NCBI GenBank assembly: GCA_016713085.1
Contig: JADJPV010000001.1
Span: forward strand, 1,943,001-2,007,000
Direction: 5' to 3'
From: Chitinophagaceae bacterium
GTDB lineage: Bacteria > Bacteroidota > Bacteroidia > Chitinophagales > Chitinophagaceae
DNA length: 64,000 bases
Shown one piece after another: positions 17,470 to 26,787 of this stretch (its first letter is position 1; each line of letters begins with the position of its first letter). A program made the position numbers and the translations under genes. The notes below the pieces were generated by a model. It was not told the origin of the DNA. It saw nothing but the letters and a program-made list of their open reading frames with translations, and ran no database searches.

Positions 17470-17589
17470 TTACGCTTTTTTCTCTTCTTTTTTCGGAGCC
17501 GCTTTCTTCACAGCATTTGCAGGACGGCTTTTGCCGAATGATCCCTTAAAACGCTTTCCTTTTGCTGTTTTTTTATCACCTCTACCCAT
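17470..17589 (-). CDS. 30S ribosomal protein bTHX
   Basis: A 39-residue, very basic protein starting MGRGDKKTAKGKRFKGSFGK and continuing SRPANAVKKAAP, then KKEEKKA. The MGRGDKKTxKGKRxxGSxG core is the signature of bTHX (Thx), a small protein bound to the head of the 30S subunit in Bacteroidota and Thermus. It lies between HU and a shared terminator on the minus strand. Confidence 0.9.
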   Translation of the reverse strand: MGRGDKKTAKGKRFKGSFGKSRPANAVKKAAPKKEEKKA

Positions 17590-17657
17590 AATAATGATTA
17601 TTTGATGTTTAATTTAAAATGAAGGTAACAGAATTACTGCGTTCTTCAAAAACCTGT

Positions 17658-17698
17658 AAAAAAAGGAGCAAGAAACGTACTGCTTCCTGCTCCTTTTG
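17658..17698 (-). terminator. Intrinsic terminator after the HU gene
   Basis: AAAGGAGCA and TGCTCCTTT arms with a run of As on the left, giving a T-run on the minus strand 15 bp after the HU stop. Confidence 0.85.
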
Positions 17699-17712
17699 AA
17701 GAATGTCAGAAA

Positions 17713-17982
17713 TTAGAGTTTTCCAGCCAATTCTTTACCAGCTTTAAACTTAGCAACTTTTTTAGCTTTAATTTTTATTGTTGCACCTGTTTGAGGGTTA
17801 CGACCTGTACGGGCAGCACGTTTGGTAACAGAAAATGTTCCGAAACCTACGAGTGTAACTTTACCGCCACCTTTCAATGTTTTGGTAACAGCTTCAATAA
17901 AAGAATCTAATGCAGCATTCGCTTGTGTTTTTGACACGCCGGCATCATCGGCAATCTTTGCAACTAATTCAGCTTTGTTCAT
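17713..17982 (-). CDS. hup: HU family DNA-binding protein
   Basis: Histone-like nucleoid protein of 89 residues that bends DNA as a dimer. The N-terminus MNKAELVAKIADDAGVSK, the motif VTLVGFGTFSVTKRAARTGRNPQTG with the DNA-intercalating NP tip, and the C-terminal KKVAKFKAGKELAGKL are all canonical. It has its own promoter and terminator, so it is a single-gene unit. Confidence 0.97.
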   Translation of the reverse strand: MNKAELVAKIADDAGVSKTQANAALDSFIEAVTKTLKGGGKVTLVGFGTFSVTKRAARTGRNPQTGATIKIKAKKVAKFKAGKELAGKL

Positions 17983-18004
17983 AGTGAGAATTTTTTAAGT
18001 GGGA

Positions 18005-18035
18005 CAAATATAGACGCTTTTACATTGCAACAAAA
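18005..18035 (-). promoter_or_regulatory. Promoter of the HU gene
   Basis: A perfect TATATTTG -7 element (18005-18012) and a TTTTG -33 element (18031-18035) are 18 bp apart on the minus strand. The -7 element lies 22 bp upstream of the ATG. This is the best match in the window to the Bacteroidota housekeeping promoter. Confidence 0.75.
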
Positions 18036-18129
18036 TATTTTTTAGATACGGTATTATATGGTGAAATCAGCTAAAAACCTTATGGGGTAAGGGTTGCAAT
18101 GAGGTTGTAAAAAAAGGTGACGGTAAGTA

Positions 18130-18177
18130 AAAAAATCAAAAACAGCTGAAAGCCTTTATCACAAAGGGTTTCAGCCT
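18130..18177 (-). terminator. Intrinsic terminator after the DUF4286 gene
   Basis: GCTGAAA (18145-18151) and TTTCAGC (18169-18175) arms with an inner CCTTT/AAAGG stem. A-rich sequence on the left gives a T-run on the minus strand. Confidence 0.7.
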
Positions 18178-18264
18178 TGTTCTTTTGAAATCCTTACCTG
18201 CAAAGGGTTTAAGAGGTGTTGAGCAGAAATTCAAAACAAAAAACCACCCGGTTATTTTCCACAA

Positions 18265-18569
18265 TCAGTTAATAACTTGCATAACACTCCGGAAGGAAAG
18301 TACGTGGTTTGCCCACCTGTCAAATACTTTTTCTCTGAGTTCGGGAGCAAATTGATCAATATATAATTCCTGGAGCAGTTTATTTTCTGCAAAATATTGT
18401 GCTGCATAAGTTGGGCCTTCTTCTTCATCTGTTTCCAGTATCCGCAAAAGTTGGTAATGAGTAAAACAACCTGTTGCAATTACTTCAGGCATATGTTCTT
18501 CCTGCATCCATTTTATCCACTCATCGTGAATGGACCAGTCAATTTTGAAGTAACATTATAAATGATCAT
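18265..18569 (-). CDS. DUF4286 family protein, frameshifted
   Basis: A small cytoplasmic protein of the DUF4286 family with no known function. As sequenced the start is separated from the body by a missing base in the 4-T run 18543-18546. Restoring it gives 101 residues beginning MIIYNVTSKIDWSIHDEW, then WMQEEHMPEVIATGCFTHY, with the typical RILETDEEEGPTYAAQY and a helical C-terminus. The ATG at 18569 is 1 bp from the exonuclease III stop, so the two genes are tightly coupled in one operon. Confidence 0.82.
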
Positions 18570-18570
18570 T

Positions 18571-19341
18571 CTATTTCAATTTTAATTCAAGGTAAACAGG
18601 ACAATGATCACTGTGTTTTACATCAGGATATATTTCTGCATCTTTCAGATTCTTTTTCAATGGCTCTGTTACAGCGATATAATCAATACGCCAACCTTTG
18701 TTGTTTAAGCGAACACTTGGAAAACGCTGGCTCCACCAGCTGTAGCGGTGAGGCTCAGGATGAAATTCACGGAAAGTATCGATCCACCCACTGCCGAGGA
18801 ACTTCGTCATCCATTCTCTTTCTTCGGGTAAAAATCCACTTGATTTTTTATTCCCTTTCGGATCATGTATATCAATTTCATTATGGGCAATATTATAATC
18901 GCCGCAAAGAATCAGCTTTGGATGTTTCTTTTTTTAACTGGTTCAGCCATTTAAAATATTCATCCAGCCATTTGTATTTAAAAGTCTGGCGCTCATCACC
19001 ACTGGTGCCGCTTGGGAAATAAGTATTGATTAAACGGAGATCTCCAAAGTCCAGTTGAATAACCCTTCCTTCATCATCGCTTGGGCCATGACCATTGCCG
19101 TATTCAACATTGTCGGGTTTTATTTTGGTAAACACCGCCACGCCACTGTATCCTTTCTTTTGTGCACTGAACCAGTAGTTGTAATAACCAAGCGCATGAA
19201 ACGCTTCATGATCAACATCTTCTTTGGTTGCTTTTGTTTCCTGTACACAGATGATATCAGCAGGATCAGTTTTCAACCAATCGATAAAACCTTTTTTATT
19301 GCAGCACGGATACCGTTGACATTATAAGAGATGATACGCAT
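18571..19341 (-). CDS. xth: Exodeoxyribonuclease III, with two compensating frameshifts
   Basis: AP endonuclease / 3'-5' exonuclease of base excision repair. The start MRIISYNVNGIRAA is at 19341. Two homopolymer errors interrupt the frame: the 6-T run at 19292-19297 lacks one base, and the 7-T run at 18929-18935 has one too many. Correcting both gives 256 residues, the usual family length. Catalytic motifs are then in order: IICVQETKA (metal-binding Glu), the LCGDYNIAHNEID segment, the RYSWWSQR patch, GWRIDYIAVTE, and SDHCPV with the catalytic His. Functionally this is a normal housekeeping gene that looks broken only because of the sequence. Confidence 0.9.
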
Positions 19342-19399
19342 AGTTGGTATTTGAGGGCTTAAAAATACAGAAGAATAGAGTTTCAATTGCAGAAGAAGT

Positions 19400-19431
19400 A
19401 AAAAAGCGCTGATAAAAAAATCAGCGCTTTT
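19400..19431. terminator. Terminator between the cytochrome c and exonuclease III genes
   Basis: AAAAGCGCTGAT and ATCAGCGCTTTT arms form a 12-bp stem around seven As. It lies directly after the cytochrome stop (19437) on the minus strand. Confidence 0.85.
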
Positions 19432-19436
19432 CAGCA

Positions 19437-20408
19437 TTATTTTTTCTTTTCGTAAAACGTCTGTTCAATTTTTTTATGAACAGGTTTTACTGTTTGCAGA
19501 AATTTATAGATAGCGGCTATTTCCAGGTCACTCATTCTGCTGAAGGGTCCCCAGGCCATTGCACTGTGTTTGATGAGTTTTCCCTGGCGGATGCGGTTAC
19601 GGAACATTTCCTGGGTCCAGCCAAAAATGCGGCCTGTTTCTTTATCGGGGGTAAGGTTGGGGCTTTCGCACATATAATTTTCCGGATCGATAATAGATTC
19701 CATTTTAAAACCACCGGCAAATGGTTCGCCGATGAATGCGCCTGTCATCAGATCCCGATCGGTATGGCAACCGTTGCAATTGGCTACACTCATTGCAAGG
19801 TAGCGTCCGTATTCAACGGTTGAATCAGGTTTAACTGATTTAGCAGGTGTACCTGTTGGACCAACAGGTTTCAACATAAATGCTTTGATAACTTTGCCCA
19901 GCATATTCATTTTATTATCGGGCACTTTGTTACTGACAGGTTTTAAAGTGCGGATGTAAGAAACAACTGCAGTAAGATCTTCATCGCTCATATCATGAAA
20001 CGGCATAAAGTCGAATAAGGCTCTCCCATCATGTCCTACACCATAACGCAGCGACCGGGCAATGGTTTCATCCGGAATATTGCCGATCCCGGTTTCTTTA
20101 TCAGGTGTAATATTTCTTGAATATACATGACCGATTGGTAATACAAAATCCCTTCCTCCGGGCAGATTAACTTCTGCACCGCTGTTTACAATTTCTTCTG
20201 TTCCCTGTTTGGCATGGCAATCGGCGCAATGTGCAGGACCGTATACCAGGTATTTGCCACGTGCAATTACATTACTGTCGGTTGATGCTTTAATTGCAGG
20301 ATAGGGAGCGTCGTACTTTTTGTTTTGGCGTAATAGTGTGATGATAGAAACACCAATGATCAGAAACAGGAGAATAAGCCCAGTCCATTTTAGAATTTTT
20401 TTAAACAT
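19437..20408 (-). CDS. Membrane-anchored dihaem cytochrome c
   Basis: Electron-transfer protein anchored by an N-terminal helix (WTGLILLFLIIGVSIITLL). Two haem c sites are seen, HCADCHAKQ at about residue 60 and NCNGCHTDR at about residue 210, so each half is one cytochrome domain. Probable distal Met ligands lie in DFMPFHDMSDEDL and AMAWGPFSRMSDLEI. At 323 residues it resembles the cytochrome subunits that accompany periplasmic dehydrogenases. No partner enzyme is encoded next to it. It has its own terminator. Confidence 0.87.
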   Translation of the reverse strand: MFKKILKWTGLILLFLIIGVSIITLLRQNKKYDAPYPAIKASTDSNVIARGKYLVYGPAHCADCHAKQGTEEIVNSGAEVNLPGGRDFVLPIGHVYSRNITPDKETGIGNIPDETIARSLRYGVGHDGRALFDFMPFHDMSDEDLTAVVSYIRTLKPVSNKVPDNKMNMLGKVIKAFMLKPVGPTGTPAKSVKPDSTVEYGRYLAMSVANCNGCHTDRDLMTGAFIGEPFAGGFKMESIIDPENYMCESPNLTPDKETGRIFGWTQEMFRNRIRQGKLIKHSAMAWGPFSRMSDLEIAAIYKFLQTVKPVHKKIEQTFYEKKK

Positions 20409-20583
20409 GATGGTTGGTTTTGGTTGATTAATAGCACGGGGAACGAACCAAATATGGCAGTGAATTTTACAGGCTTTCTATCTGTGGAGGAGAATAAGCA
20501 AACAGAAAAATAAAACTAATTTCAGAAAAACGCAAACTGTTTTTGGTTTGCTGATAAGCTGAATTTCTTTCACTGTTGAACTT

Positions 20584-20614
20584 AAAAAAAAGGCCGGTAA
20601 TTACCGGCCTTTCG
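20584..20614 (-). terminator. Intrinsic terminator after the fasciclin gene
   Basis: AAAGGCCGGTAA and TTACCGGCCTTT form a perfect 12-bp stem. Eight As on the left give the T-run on the minus strand. Confidence 0.9.
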
Positions 20615-20637
20615 TCTTTAAAATCAAAACAGCGTTC

Positions 20638-21216
20638 TTACTTAGGTAATACAACGGCATCAACAACATGAATAACCCCATTGCTTTGATATACATCTTT
20701 GATGGTTACAGTGCTCATGCCACCTTTTTCGTCTTTGATCATCAGTTTATTTCCTTTCATCCAGAGCCATAATTTTCCACCCTGCACAGTTGCCACTTCT
20801 GCCTTTCCGTTTCCTTCTTTAATCAGGCGTGCAATTTCTTTTGAATCCCATTTCCCTGCTACTACATGATAAGTAAGTATAGCAGTAAGTGTGTTTTTGT
20901 TTTCAGGTTTCAGTAATGTTTCAACGGTGCCGGCAGGTAATTTTTCAAATGCTGCATTGGTAGGAGCAAATACAGTAAACGGACCAGCGCTCATTAATGT
21001 TTCAACAAGACCTGCCGCTTTTACAGCAGCAACCAATGTGGTATGATCTTTTGAGTTCACGGCATTTTCAACAATGTTTTTAGAAGGATACATTGCTGCA
21101 CCGCCCACTTCCACTGTTTTTTCGTTCATCTTTTTAGGAGCCATTGTTTGTGCGCTGATTGTGTTGGCACATACGATTGCTGCGATGGCCAGTGCCATCA
21201 TTTTTACTTTTTTCAT
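20638..21216 (-). CDS. Secreted fasciclin-domain protein
   Basis: A 192-residue protein with a signal peptide (MMALAIAAIVCANTISAQT) and one fasciclin (FAS1) domain covering most of the mature part. The H1 motif GPFTVFAPTNAAFEKLPAGT and the H2-like GVIHVVDAVVLPK at the C-terminus are clear, with YHVV between them. FAS1 domains mediate adhesion or matrix contacts. The role in this organism is unknown. It is a single-gene unit with its own terminator. Confidence 0.93.
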   Translation of the reverse strand: MKKVKMMALAIAAIVCANTISAQTMAPKKMNEKTVEVGGAAMYPSKNIVENAVNSKDHTTLVAAVKAAGLVETLMSAGPFTVFAPTNAAFEKLPAGTVETLLKPENKNTLTAILTYHVVAGKWDSKEIARLIKEGNGKAEVATVQGGKLWLWMKGNKLMIKDEKGGMSTVTIKDVYQSNGVIHVVDAVVLPK

Positions 21217-21414
21217 TTTGTTTAATTTTATTGAGTGATGATTGATGTACGAAGCGGAATAAACTTCGGTTTCCGGTCAGCAAATATTTTTTTTGAACGG
21301 GAACAGATACACTTACGGAAGCAGAAGAAGACTGGATTTAAGAGAGGGAAATATTTCTGGAAATATAAAGGCCCGTGTTTACAGAGCCTGGATTCTTTTC
21401 GGGAGCTATGTTTG

Positions 21415-22212
21415 TTACCGGGGCATTGCTACGGTTATACTGTTGTCTTTATGAAGCCGTATAAAAATTTTGGTATAAGATTTCACCGGCCGGCCACCCT
21501 GTTCGGACGGCGTCCATGAACAGGCAGTTTTTAATTCATCCATTATAAATTGAGCAAAGGGAGAATAGCTGCCACGCTTCAGTTCAATTCGCTTAAGACA
21601 ACTGTCTTTGTTATCAACTATTATGTCAAAAAGGAGTGCAGTTTCAACAGGTCTGTTTTGTTTAAACAGGCTGTTGTTTCTGTAAGAGTTTTCAATTTTC
21701 TTTTGCAGCTCTTTAATGCCGTTTTTATATCCCCATAAGACCTCTACTTTAGTAAAAATCATTTCATCTTCATCTGTCTCTTCTTTCGTTACCGGGCAGT
21801 TAAACTCAAGCCTGCATTTAATGGAGTCAGTATCAGCAGTACATTTAATAAAATATACCTGACCGCATCTATTTAATGATGCAGCCGCAAGTTCTTTATC
21901 AGGTAAAGTGAATTTGCCATATTGTTTTTCAAAAAAGTAGCTGTCGCCTATAAAGCTGAGGTTGTAAGATTCATAGTTTTTAAAGCTTGATGCTTTTCTG
22001 AACGTCGTGTCTTCCCAAACAGTTCTTGAGTATACACTTACATACTTCGTGCTTTCAGAATAAATAGCAAACTGAACCTTTTCAATAATCGGGTTCCTGG
22101 TAAAAAAATCTTTTGAAGAGTTATTGACAAAACTTGTATCAACTATCTGCGTTTTCTGGGCTGAAGATGTCAGGGAAACAACAAATAATAAAAGAAAGTA
22201 AATGCGTTTCAT
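21415..22212 (-). CDS. Unknown exported protein
   Basis: A 265-residue protein with a signal peptide (RIYFLLLFVVSLTSSAQ). The middle has many aromatic and charged residues typical of beta-rich periplasmic proteins. The last 60 residues (KRIELKRGSYSPFAQFIMDE, then ACSWTPSEQGGRPVKSY) faintly resemble a TonB C-terminal-type fold, where W-x-P and G-x-P-V precede the final strand. This likeness is weak and I do not assign a function. It is 9 bp downstream of the metH B12 gene on the same strand, so it may be co-transcribed. Confidence 0.6.
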   Translation of the reverse strand: MKRIYFLLLFVVSLTSSAQKTQIVDTSFVNNSSKDFFTRNPIIEKVQFAIYSESTKYVSVYSRTVWEDTTFRKASSFKNYESYNLSFIGDSYFFEKQYGKFTLPDKELAAASLNRCGQVYFIKCTADTDSIKCRLEFNCPVTKEETDEDEMIFTKVEVLWGYKNGIKELQKKIENSYRNNSLFKQNRPVETALLFDIIVDNKDSCLKRIELKRGSYSPFAQFIMDELKTACSWTPSEQGGRPVKSYTKIFIRLHKDNSITVAMPR

Positions 22213-22221
22213 GAGTTGAAG

Positions 22222-24960
22222 TTACTCCAAAATCGGTCTTAACCATCTTGTTGCATCTTCCATACTCATGCCTTTACGTTCAGCATAATCAGTAAGCTGG
22301 TCTTTTTCAATTTTACCAACACCGAAATATTTACTTTCAGGATGTGCAAAGTACCAGCCGCATACAGATGACGCTGGATACATGGCCAGAGATTCAGTTA
22401 AATGAATACCGGTTCCTTCTTCGCCGCCCAATAAATCAAACAGTTTGTATTTTTCTGTATGATCAGGACAGGCAGGGTAACCCGGTGCAGGACGGATGCC
22501 CATGTATTGTTCTTTGATGAGGTCTTCATTGCTGAGTGTTTCATCTTTTGCATAACCCCAGAATTCTTTTCTTGTACGCTGATGCAGTACTTCTGCAAAT
22601 GCTTCGGCCAAACGATCGGCTAATGCCTGCAGCATAATTTTATTATAATCATCATGTGCTGCTTCAAAAGCTTTGATGTGTTCTTCAATTCCCCGGATGG
22701 TTACTGAAAAGGCGCCGATATAATCCTGAGTCGTGAGTTGTGAGTCGTCAGTGGCTGCAGGTTGAATAAAGTCGGCTAACGAGATGTTTGGTTGTCCTTC
22801 TGCTTTTTTTATCTGCTGACGAAGGAATTGTAAATGCACAACTTCATCTGGCCCTTCCTGCTGATTGAATACTGCAACAGCATCTTTACCGTCACTGTTA
22901 GCTGGCCAGAAACCAATGGTTCCTTTTGCGGCTAACCATTTTTCATTTACAATCTGATCAAGTAATGCATTGGCGTCGTTGTACAGTTTGGTTGCTTCAA
23001 TACCGATCACTGCATCTGTTAAGATAGCAGGGAATTTTCCGTGCAGCTCCCATGCAATAAAAAATGGTTGCCAGTCAATATATGTTCTGATCTCAGAAAG
23101 ATCATAGTTATCAAACTGTTTTACGCCGGTAAATGTCGGTGTAACCGGAGTGAAGTTCGTCCAGTTGATTTTTGTTTTGTTCTTCTGTGCATCAACCAGC
23201 GTCAAATACTGTTTAACTGTTTTCTTATTATTGAAATCGTCTCTTAATTTTTCATACTCGGCTTGTATGCCCCGCAGGAAAGCAGGTTTCTGTTCCTGGC
23301 TCAGTAAACTTCCTGCAACAGTTACACTACGGCTTGCATCCAGTACATGAATAACTCCTTCGTTATACTGCGGATTAATTTTCACTGCTGTGTGCATGCG
23401 TGAAGTGGTGGCACCACCAATCAGCAAAGGCTGCTTCATTCCACGACGTTTCATTTCATGTGCCACATGCACCATTTCATCGAGAGAAGGAGTGATGAGA
23501 CCGCTCAGGCCAATGATGTCAACATTTTCTTTTACAGCTGTATCAAGAATTTTATCGGTTGAAACCATTACACCAAGATCAATTACATCGTAACCATTAC
23601 AACCGAGTACAACGCCAACAATATTTTTACCGATATCATGCACGTCACCTTTTACTGTTGCCAGTAAAATTTTGGCAGCACCTGCACTTTCTTCATTTAC
23701 TGTTCCTGCTGCCAAATGTGCATTCTTGCGATCTTCTTTTTCCTGTTCAATGTAAGGAGTAAGGATTGCCACACTTTTCTTCATCACCCTTGCACTCTTT
23801 ACTACCTGCGGTAAAAACATTTTACCTGCGCCAAACAAATCACCCACTACATCCATTCCTGCCATGAGTGGCCCTTCAATTACATCAAGCGGTCTTGCAT
23901 ATTTTAATCTTGCTTCTTCTGTATCTGCATCAATATAATCGGTAATTCCATTTACCAATGCATGTTTTAATCTTTCTTCAACTGAATTGTTTCTCCAAGC
24001 TTCATCTTTTACTTCAACCTTACCTTTTGCTTTTACTGTTTCTGCAAAAGCAATGAGTTTTTCTGTTGCTTCGTTATTATCATTGTTACGATTGAGAATT
24101 ACATCTTCACATAACTCTCTCAGTTTCGGTTCTATTTCATCATACACTACCAGTTGACCTGCATTTACAATGCCCATATCCATACCCGCTTTAATGGCGT
24201 AGTACAGGAAGATGCTGTGCATCGCTTCACGTACATGTTCATTGCCACGGAAAGAGAAAGATAAATTACTTACACCGCCGCTGATCTTTGCCAACGGCAT
24301 TAATTGTTTGATTTCCTTGGTTGCTTCAATAAAATCAACACCATAATTATTATGTTCTTCCATGCCGGTGGCAATGGCGAAAATATTCGGATCGAAAATA
24401 ATATCCTGCGGATCGAAGCCAACCTGTTCAGTGAGAATTTTATAAGCTCTGTGACAAATTTCTACTTTACGTTGTTTAGTATCCGCCTGTCCTTTTTCAT
24501 CAAAGGCCATTACCACAACGGATGCGCCAAACATGCGGCAGATCTCAGCCTGTTCAATAAACTTGGCTTCTCCTTCTTTCATGGAGATGGAGTTCACAAT
24601 ACTTTTTCCCTGCACACATTTCAAGCCTGCTACAATGATGTCGAATTTCGATGAATCAATCATCACCGGAATCTTTGCAATGTCCGGTTCACTTTGCACA
24701 AGGTTGATGAACGTAGTCATGGCCTGTACACCTTCCAGTAATGCATCGTCCATGTTTACATCAATGATCTGTGCACCGCTTTCTACCTGTTGACGGGCAA
24801 CACTCAAAGCCTCTTCATATTTATTATCCCTGATGAGACGTGCAAATTTCTTTGAACCGGTAACATTGGTGCGTTCGCCAACATTAATGAAGTTGGTTTC
24901 AGGACGAACGATCAGGGGCTCTAATCCGCTGAATCTTGAATATGGTTTAATGACACTCAT
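22222..24960 (-). CDS. metH: Methionine synthase, folate, B12 and reactivation modules
   Basis: Cobalamin-dependent methyl transfer from methyl-tetrahydrofolate to homocysteine. This 912-residue protein lacks the homocysteine module, which the gene just upstream encodes. The pterin-binding domain lies at about 1-300 (NFINVGERTNVTGSKKFARL, then IDVNMDDALL). The cobalamin cap and Rossmann domains lie at about 330-590, with the cobalt-ligand motif GDVHDIGKNIV near 440, SGLITPSLDEM and GGATTSRMHTAV. The AdoMet reactivation domain occupies the C-terminus, with RPAPGYPACPDHTEK. Together the two genes equal one MetH. A split metH is known in other Bacteroidota. Confidence 0.96.
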   Translation of the reverse strand: MSVIKPYSRFSGLEPLIVRPETNFINVGERTNVTGSKKFARLIRDNKYEEALSVARQQVESGAQIIDVNMDDALLEGVQAMTTFINLVQSEPDIAKIPVMIDSSKFDIIVAGLKCVQGKSIVNSISMKEGEAKFIEQAEICRMFGASVVVMAFDEKGQADTKQRKVEICHRAYKILTEQVGFDPQDIIFDPNIFAIATGMEEHNNYGVDFIEATKEIKQLMPLAKISGGVSNLSFSFRGNEHVREAMHSIFLYYAIKAGMDMGIVNAGQLVVYDEIEPKLRELCEDVILNRNNDNNEATEKLIAFAETVKAKGKVEVKDEAWRNNSVEERLKHALVNGITDYIDADTEEARLKYARPLDVIEGPLMAGMDVVGDLFGAGKMFLPQVVKSARVMKKSVAILTPYIEQEKEDRKNAHLAAGTVNEESAGAAKILLATVKGDVHDIGKNIVGVVLGCNGYDVIDLGVMVSTDKILDTAVKENVDIIGLSGLITPSLDEMVHVAHEMKRRGMKQPLLIGGATTSRMHTAVKINPQYNEGVIHVLDASRSVTVAGSLLSQEQKPAFLRGIQAEYEKLRDDFNNKKTVKQYLTLVDAQKNKTKINWTNFTPVTPTFTGVKQFDNYDLSEIRTYIDWQPFFIAWELHGKFPAILTDAVIGIEATKLYNDANALLDQIVNEKWLAAKGTIGFWPANSDGKDAVAVFNQQEGPDEVVHLQFLRQQIKKAEGQPNISLADFIQPAATDDSQLTTQDYIGAFSVTIRGIEEHIKAFEAAHDDYNKIMLQALADRLAEAFAEVLHQRTRKEFWGYAKDETLSNEDLIKEQYMGIRPAPGYPACPDHTEKYKLFDLLGGEEGTGIHLTESLAMYPASSVCGWYFAHPESKYFGVGKIEKDQLTDYAERKGMSMEDATRWLRPILE

Positions 24961-24970
24961 TTGTTATTCT

Positions 24971-25999
24971 TTATTCTGCAGTTAATTCTAATTCTACTGT
25001 TGGTAATGCTCTTGGCTTAATTGTTTTCACATGATCTGCAATATGTTTGATATGTTCCGGTGTAGTACCGCAACACCCGCCAACGATATTTACAAAACCT
25101 TCTTTGGCCCACTCTTCTAAATAATGACCGGTATCTTCCGGATGTTCATCATACTCACCCATTGCATTGGGTAAACCTGCGTTTGGATAAGCAGATACAT
25201 AACAGGAAGAAATTTGTGAAAGCTCTTCAATATGCGGACGCATTTCATGTGCACCCAACGCACAGTTCAAGCCAATACTTAATGGCTTGGCATGCATCAT
25301 GGAAATATAAAAAGCTTCCAGTGTTTGTCCGCTTAATGTTCTGCCGCTTGCATCAGTAATGGTTCCGCTGATCATAATAGGAAGCTCAGCCAGTTTTGTA
25401 TCATGATAAAATTTCTTAATAGCGAAGATGGCTGCTTTGGCATTGAGTGTATCGAAGATAGTTTCAATGAGCAGCAGATCAACACCACCGTCAACCAAAC
25501 CTTTTACCTGTTCGTAATAAGCATTGGCTACTTCATCAAAAGTAACTGCACGGTAACCGGGATTATTTACATCGGGTGAAAGAGATAATGTTTTACTCAT
25601 GGGCCCGATTGCTCCTGCAACCCATGCACCTTTCCGGTCTTTTCCTTCGGGTGAAGCAAGAAATTCAGCCACTGCTTCCTTCGCCACTTTTGCTGAAGCA
25701 ACATTTAATTCATAAGCAAGGCTCTGCATTTCATAATCGGCTAATGAAACTGCCTGGCTGTTGAATGTATTGGTTTCAATAATATCAGCACCTGCTGTTA
25801 AATATTGTTTGTGTATGTCTTTGATAATGTCGGGACGTGTAATTGATAAGAGATCATTATTCCCCTTTACATCGGTAGGCCAGTCTTTAAACCGTTCGCC
25901 ACGGTAATCAGCTTCAGTAAGTTTATGACGCTGAATCATGGTGCCCATTGCCCCATCAATAATGAGGACTCTTTTTTGAAGTTCCTGTTTGATATCCAT
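24971..25999 (-). CDS. Methionine synthase, homocysteine-binding module
   Basis: A 342-residue zinc-dependent homocysteine S-methyltransferase domain. The N-terminus is LIIDGAMGTMIQ with DYRGERF, then ETNTFNSQAVSLADY. The zinc ligands are the Cys of GLNCALGAHEM and the Cys pair of VGGCCGTTPEHI. It ends 10 bp before the gene for the folate/B12 half, so the two polypeptides are made from one transcript and together form MetH. The frame is intact in both, so the split is natural and is not a sequencing error. Confidence 0.95.
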   Translation of the reverse strand: MDIKQELQKRVLIIDGAMGTMIQRHKLTEADYRGERFKDWPTDVKGNNDLLSITRPDIIKDIHKQYLTAGADIIETNTFNSQAVSLADYEMQSLAYELNVASAKVAKEAVAEFLASPEGKDRKGAWVAGAIGPMSKTLSLSPDVNNPGYRAVTFDEVANAYYEQVKGLVDGGVDLLLIETIFDTLNAKAAIFAIKKFYHDTKLAELPIMISGTITDASGRTLSGQTLEAFYISMMHAKPLSIGLNCALGAHEMRPHIEELSQISSCYVSAYPNAGLPNAMGEYDEHPEDTGHYLEEWAKEGFVNIVGGCCGTTPEHIKHIADHVKTIKPRALPTVELELTAE

Positions 26000-26302
26000 A
26001 GTTGTATAATTTTAACCGCAGCTGCGAAATGACGAAGAGTAATTGATGAACAGAATTACTTTACGTACAAGTGTGCGAAGCAACGGATGTACCATTGAAT
26101 TGCTATTGCCGGGACCATTAAAATAATTTGAACTATAAACGTTGTAAAAAACTGGGAGAGTTTCGTTGACGTTTATTAGTTCTGTAATGGCCGAACAATA
26201 AACAAATCCGCCTGATGTAATGCAAATGTAACTGAAAAAGCCGCACCAACAAAGAGATGCGGCCCTAATGGCTTGATTGGAAGGATATGGTTTTAAGACG
26301 GG
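26000..26302. other. Gene-free region upstream of the methionine synthase genes
   Basis: It holds a terminator at 26234-26262 and about 230 bp of leader before the homocysteine module. I looked for a SAM or cobalamin riboswitch and recognised no conserved core. No open frame of note is present. Confidence 0.5.
26234..26262 (-). terminator. Intrinsic terminator after the small lipoprotein gene
   Basis: GCCGCA and TGCGGC arms with a 12-base loop. Five As on the left provide the minus-strand T-run. Confidence 0.75.
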
Positions 26303-26692
26303 TTAGTTTTTCACAAAAAATAATTGATCGTCCTGGGCAGGGTTATCATCTTTTAACTTAATACTTGTGGCGGTTTTTTCGGTTTTGAGCCAGTTTCCAT
26401 TGATTTTGGATAATATTGGGTCTGATGCAAAATTAATTGTAAGCCTTGTGCTGGTTTCACTCCAGGTACCCGTTATCATGTTGCTGCTTGTATGCCCCAT
26501 AAAAGAGCCGTCGGTATTAAACATGAAAATGTATGCGTTGTAATTGCTGGTCTGGTCTGTTTTGTCCCAGTAATAACTGATGCGCCAGGTTCCTGTTGTA
26601 ATTGCAGGATCAGCCGGATTATTGTCTGTTTTCTTTGTGCAGGAAAACAAACTCACTGTTAAGAAAAGCACCGCCGCAATACTCGATTTCAT
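26303..26692 (-). CDS. Small lipoprotein, lipocalin-like
   Basis: A 129-residue protein with a lipoprotein signal (FLTVSLFSCTKK, Cys 18). After a short linker the mature part begins TTGTWRISYYWD and has YIFMFNTDGSFMG, ITGTWSETSTRLTINF and a final strand. The alternating G-x-W and FN-x-DG-x-F pattern is that of small lipocalin-like beta-barrel lipoproteins common in this phylum. No ligand or role can be given. Confidence 0.7.
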   Translation of the reverse strand: MKSSIAAVLFLTVSLFSCTKKTDNNPADPAITTGTWRISYYWDKTDQTSNYNAYIFMFNTDGSFMGHTSSNMITGTWSETSTRLTINFASDPILSKINGNWLKTEKTATSIKLKDDNPAQDDQLFFVKN

Positions 26693-26787
26693 AACTTATC
26701 TGTTTAATGAAGTAAAGTTGCCTGAATCATTCCTGATGGGCAAGCATACCTGTATGAGCCGGATGTTCTGTTGTTTGAACAGGGAAA

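Noticed and set aside
26000..26302. SAM or cobalamin riboswitch upstream of methionine synthase
   Set aside because: I could not align the region with the conserved cores of these riboswitches. Covariance-model search would be needed.
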